Origin: Thuidium tamariscinum
Taxonomy: Eukaryota > Streptophyta > Bryopsida > Hypnales > Thuidiaceae
Direction of reading: 5' to 3'
Length of the DNA: 64,000 bases
Assembly: GCA_947034885.2 (NCBI GenBank)
Contig: OX344750.2
Span: 44,688,821 to 44,752,820, forward strand
The notes under the pieces: model-generated
What the model saw: only the letters and a program-made list of their open reading frames with translations
Told to the model about the DNA's origin: nothing
Databases searched by the model: none
Translations under genes and position numbers: made by a program
Shown: positions 61,082 to 64,000 of the stretch, in pieces
How positions within the stretch are numbered: position 1 is the first letter of the stretch
Layout of the letters: the number at the start of each line of letters is the position of its first letter

Positions 61082-61874
61082 TTAACCCCTAAATGCCCAA
61101 GCCTTTTAAGTGTGTTTTGACTATGAAAAAAGTGCATGAGCTTGTAGTCATCCCTAGTGAAGCAAATTGATTTTTTTCTAAAATCTAACCGTACAGATGT
61201 CTAAAGCGCTTGTTTATTAGTAAGTACACAAATTTTGAGTATAAAATTGTATAAGAGTCGTGAGATTATAACAAGAGAAGAGTACATTTTCTATATTTAG
61301 TATATTGCCTTTTCCCACAATGTTTCTCAAATTTGCATATAAATTTTTTGGGGGATTGGAGGTGACATAAACAACTACAAAGAGTGTTAGCACACTAAAA
61401 TGCACTTCTAAAAAAATTAATTTCACATGAAAAGCTATTAAATTCATTACAAAATCCACCTTGCAATTGTTGAAATGCAATTATTTTTTATACATAGAAA
61501 TTGAAAATAACTCCAAATCAATAGTTGTATGATTAAATTTTCAATGGTGAATATCATGAAAACACTTTCTTCTTTCCATTGGAACCATTTTCAAAGCAAA
61601 TGGATATGTACAATTTCTTAGATCTCAAATCAAGTGAAATTGCATAAAGCTAGGAAATGAAGTAAAATTGGCAAGCTTTACTTCACCTATGGTACATGTA
61701 TGCCTTCAAAGACCTCTCAATAATCAAATATGTACTTTTTACAGTGAAAAATGAAAGTTTTCAATAGTCAACCCTTAAAACTACTCAAATTTTTTTTTTA
61801 AACAGTCAAAGGAATTTAATTGCCGATTTAGAATCGGCCTGAAATTTCAAATCAACTATGTAGTTAGGGATTAA
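61082..61874 (+). mobile_element. TTAA-flanked DNA element, sister of 49401-50212
   Basis: TTAA at 61082-61085 and 61871-61874. Left inner end CCCCTAAATGCCCAAG. Interior nearly parallel to 49401-50212, including GGAGGTGACATnAACAACTA and AAGAGTGTTAGCACACTAAA. The right tip has diverged (TCCCTAACTAC read inward). No transposase frame. Confidence 0.72.
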
Positions 61875-64000
61875 CTCAGTCCTACAATTCCAAGGCCCCC
61901 CTTTTCTTTTATATCAAAAAACACTCAAAATTGTCAATTCTATTTCAAAGAGCAAAAAGATTTCAAAATTCTTTTTTTCATATCTACTAGTGTGCCTTTT
62001 GTTGTTGCCACAACCAATATCAAATGTAATAGTAACTTTCCAATTTTGAAATTCATTAAAATTTTGAAATTCAATAACTTTCTCACCATGAGTCTGATTT
62101 TACAAAGTAAAGTCCAAAGATGAAAAAAAAAAAATTTTATGTTAAAAAGAAGTATATACAAAATTGGATGAAAAACTAAATTCTTAATAGTTCTAAGTTG
62201 TAATTAAAATATAGTAATCTTAATGGTGAGATTTTCCTAGCAAACATATTTAACCTTGTTTAATTTTTTTTAATTATGAAAATCACATTCAAAAATGAAC
62301 TTTGTAAGTTGTTTTTTACGAAGATGCTTAGATTGTACAAAATAGAATGAATCAAAGCTTTGTATGTAGACAAAAAATACAATATTTGAGAAAAAATTGA
62401 AAATAAAAAAAATTCAAATTTTTGTGGTTTTTTTGTACTTCTTCTTGAATCACTTTTTGGGTTTAGAGTGGTCATTTTTGTTCTTGGGTATAGATTGAAT
62501 TCTTTTTAAATGTATTTCTAGAAAGTTCATGTGATTTTGTATCCTCAAGAAAAATTTGAGAAAATCATGTTGAAAATTAACATTACACAAGCCTACACTA
62601 GATCCCCAAAGTCCCCTACAAGAACTTTAGAACTTAATGGGTTAAATTAACTACTAAAGTATTTCCATTGTTGTTTTGTGATGTTTCACTCATTAGCCCC
62701 TTAGAGCCTCAATTTTTTTTTGAACATTTGCTCATTTTTACTTATATCTTTGTACAAATACATATTATTTACTACAATTTTATGGAATTGATTGCAAAGG
62801 AAGGTTATCTATTTTAAGATTCAAGTATTATATTGGACATTGGATGAAAAATTACTTGGACATTACAATGCCTTGAAGATCTCTATGCATTGTCTATAGT
62901 ATGGATGTCGAAGTGTTGAAGGATAAGAAAGACATTCATTTTCAATTTGAGGTTTGATGCATTTTTCTATAAGCAAAAGGATATGCAAGTTGATCTTTAA
63001 CTTTAGTTAGGTGATATTGATGTTGTTTAGTATTATTTATTAAATACAATTGAAAGACAATTTGGCATATCATCATGCATAGCAATTAGTTTATTTGAAA
63101 CAGAAACTTATTGGGATAATACTTCATTTTTTACAAGTATAAAAGTAGAAATGGACACTTTTCATTTTTTATTATAGTTAGTGTAGGATTAATATGTAGC
63201 CTTGAATGGTTTATAAGGTATATAGAATACCAACAATAAATAAATGAGTCATTGGGGTTTTATAAATAACTTGATTGCAACTATGAGTCAAGTCCTACAC
63301 ACAATGACAATGATAATGAGCCCAAAAGAAGCATGTCACCTCTTGCCACATTAGTTTTCCCCCCTCTCTGAGGAAAATATGGGCCCTTGATTTTAATTTA
63401 TTTTCTTAAATGCTTCCCCTCCAAAATACCATCGATTTCTCGAAAAATCACAAGTGGTTGATCCTTGTGAGATTTAATTTGAACCATCCAAATACAAATT
63501 CAAGAATACAATATCAAAAATCAATATAGATATTTGAATACTACATATGGATATGGATATGAGATATAAATACAGATGTATGGAATCTGATACTAAATAT
63601 TGAATATAGATACAACATATGAATGTATGTGTCATACTAATTGTATAGAATCCCACCCTTTCAAAATTATAAGGAGTGGTATATATATGTAAAATAAAAT
63701 TTAATAAAATATTAATATTAAAATTTTTACAGTGAAATCAAATTTAAAAAGTTTTGAGCCCATTGTGTGACAGTTTGTCACAATGGGCTCAATAATGGGC
63801 TCAAAAGAGGCAGTTACTACCTACACACTACCACACATATGTCAATCATATTAAAGTCATACATAATACAATGCTTTTCTATATGTATGCCCATGATGCC
63901 ATTGATAAATGGCAAAGAAATGACAATTATGGGGTTGTTTCACTATGACTATGACTATGAGGTATAATTGTCATTTCACCATAATTACTGCATATAATTG
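61875..64000. other. AT-rich spacer to the window end
   Basis: No gene. 63490-63640 is a degenerate ATATGAATA-type simple repeat similar to 2700-2850. Confidence 0.45.
63754..63792. repeat. Hairpin with 17-bp stem
   Basis: TTGAGCCCATTGTG(TG)ACA pairs with TGTCACAATGGGCTCAA across a three-base loop, with a two-base bulge. A third copy of AATGGGCTCAA follows at once. It may be a small transposon end or foldback. Confidence 0.65.

Overview
The window looks like nuclear DNA of a land plant, probably a bryophyte or another early-diverging lineage (inference). Support: spliced genes with GT-AG introns; plant-type products (a plastid glycolate/glycerate transporter, a group 3 LEA protein, an AGD8/9-type ArfGAP); and gene islands separated by very AT-rich, repeat-filled DNA. 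No rRNA, tRNA, CRISPR array, phage, or LTR/virus-like element was recognised.

Host genes in order: a group 3 LEA protein (4562-6136, minus) with a palindromic G-box/ABRE upstream; an ArfGAP of the AGD8/9/10 class (14116-17660, minus, 7 exons); a plant-specific nuclear-type protein of unknown function (26522-28140, plus, 3 exons); PLGG1 (31775-35937, plus, 9 exons); a broken RING-finger gene (46304-48683); a DPY-30-domain protein (52727-55399, plus, 5 exons); and a mitochondrial-carrier-family protein with a long Cys-rich N-terminal extension (56446-60258, minus, 8 exons). The genes are functionally unrelated and form no operon or cluster. Exon boundaries were joined by hand from GT-AG sites, phase and protein family pattern.

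The rest is mostly DNA-transposon debris. Several small families recur: (1) elements flanked by TTAA with ends starting CCCCTAAATGCC, a piggyBac-like arrangement, at about 447, 3246, 18713, 36703, 49401, 61009 and 61082; (2) a 236-343 bp MITE family starting CATTAG, with six copies; (3) elements with GGGTGATTGCAAG ends at 8759 and 44705; (4) elements with GGTAGAACCACC ends at 24985 and 29821; (5) an Emigrant-like MITE at 24706; (6) a pogo-like element of about 6.5 kb (37696-44248) with a degraded transposase. A degenerate minisatellite of about 41 bp covers about 1.8 kb at 9625-11440.

The clearest history is at 46.3-48.7 kb. A PIF/Harbinger-type MITE with TTA target duplication sits inside the RING codons of a host gene, and a hAT-type element with its own 8-9 bp duplication sits inside that MITE. 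The two RING halves are in the same frame on either side. The strongest candidates for something new are the TTAA-flanked family (piggyBac-like elements are, as far as I know, rarely described in land plants) and the nine-cysteine cluster in the N-terminal extension of the carrier protein.
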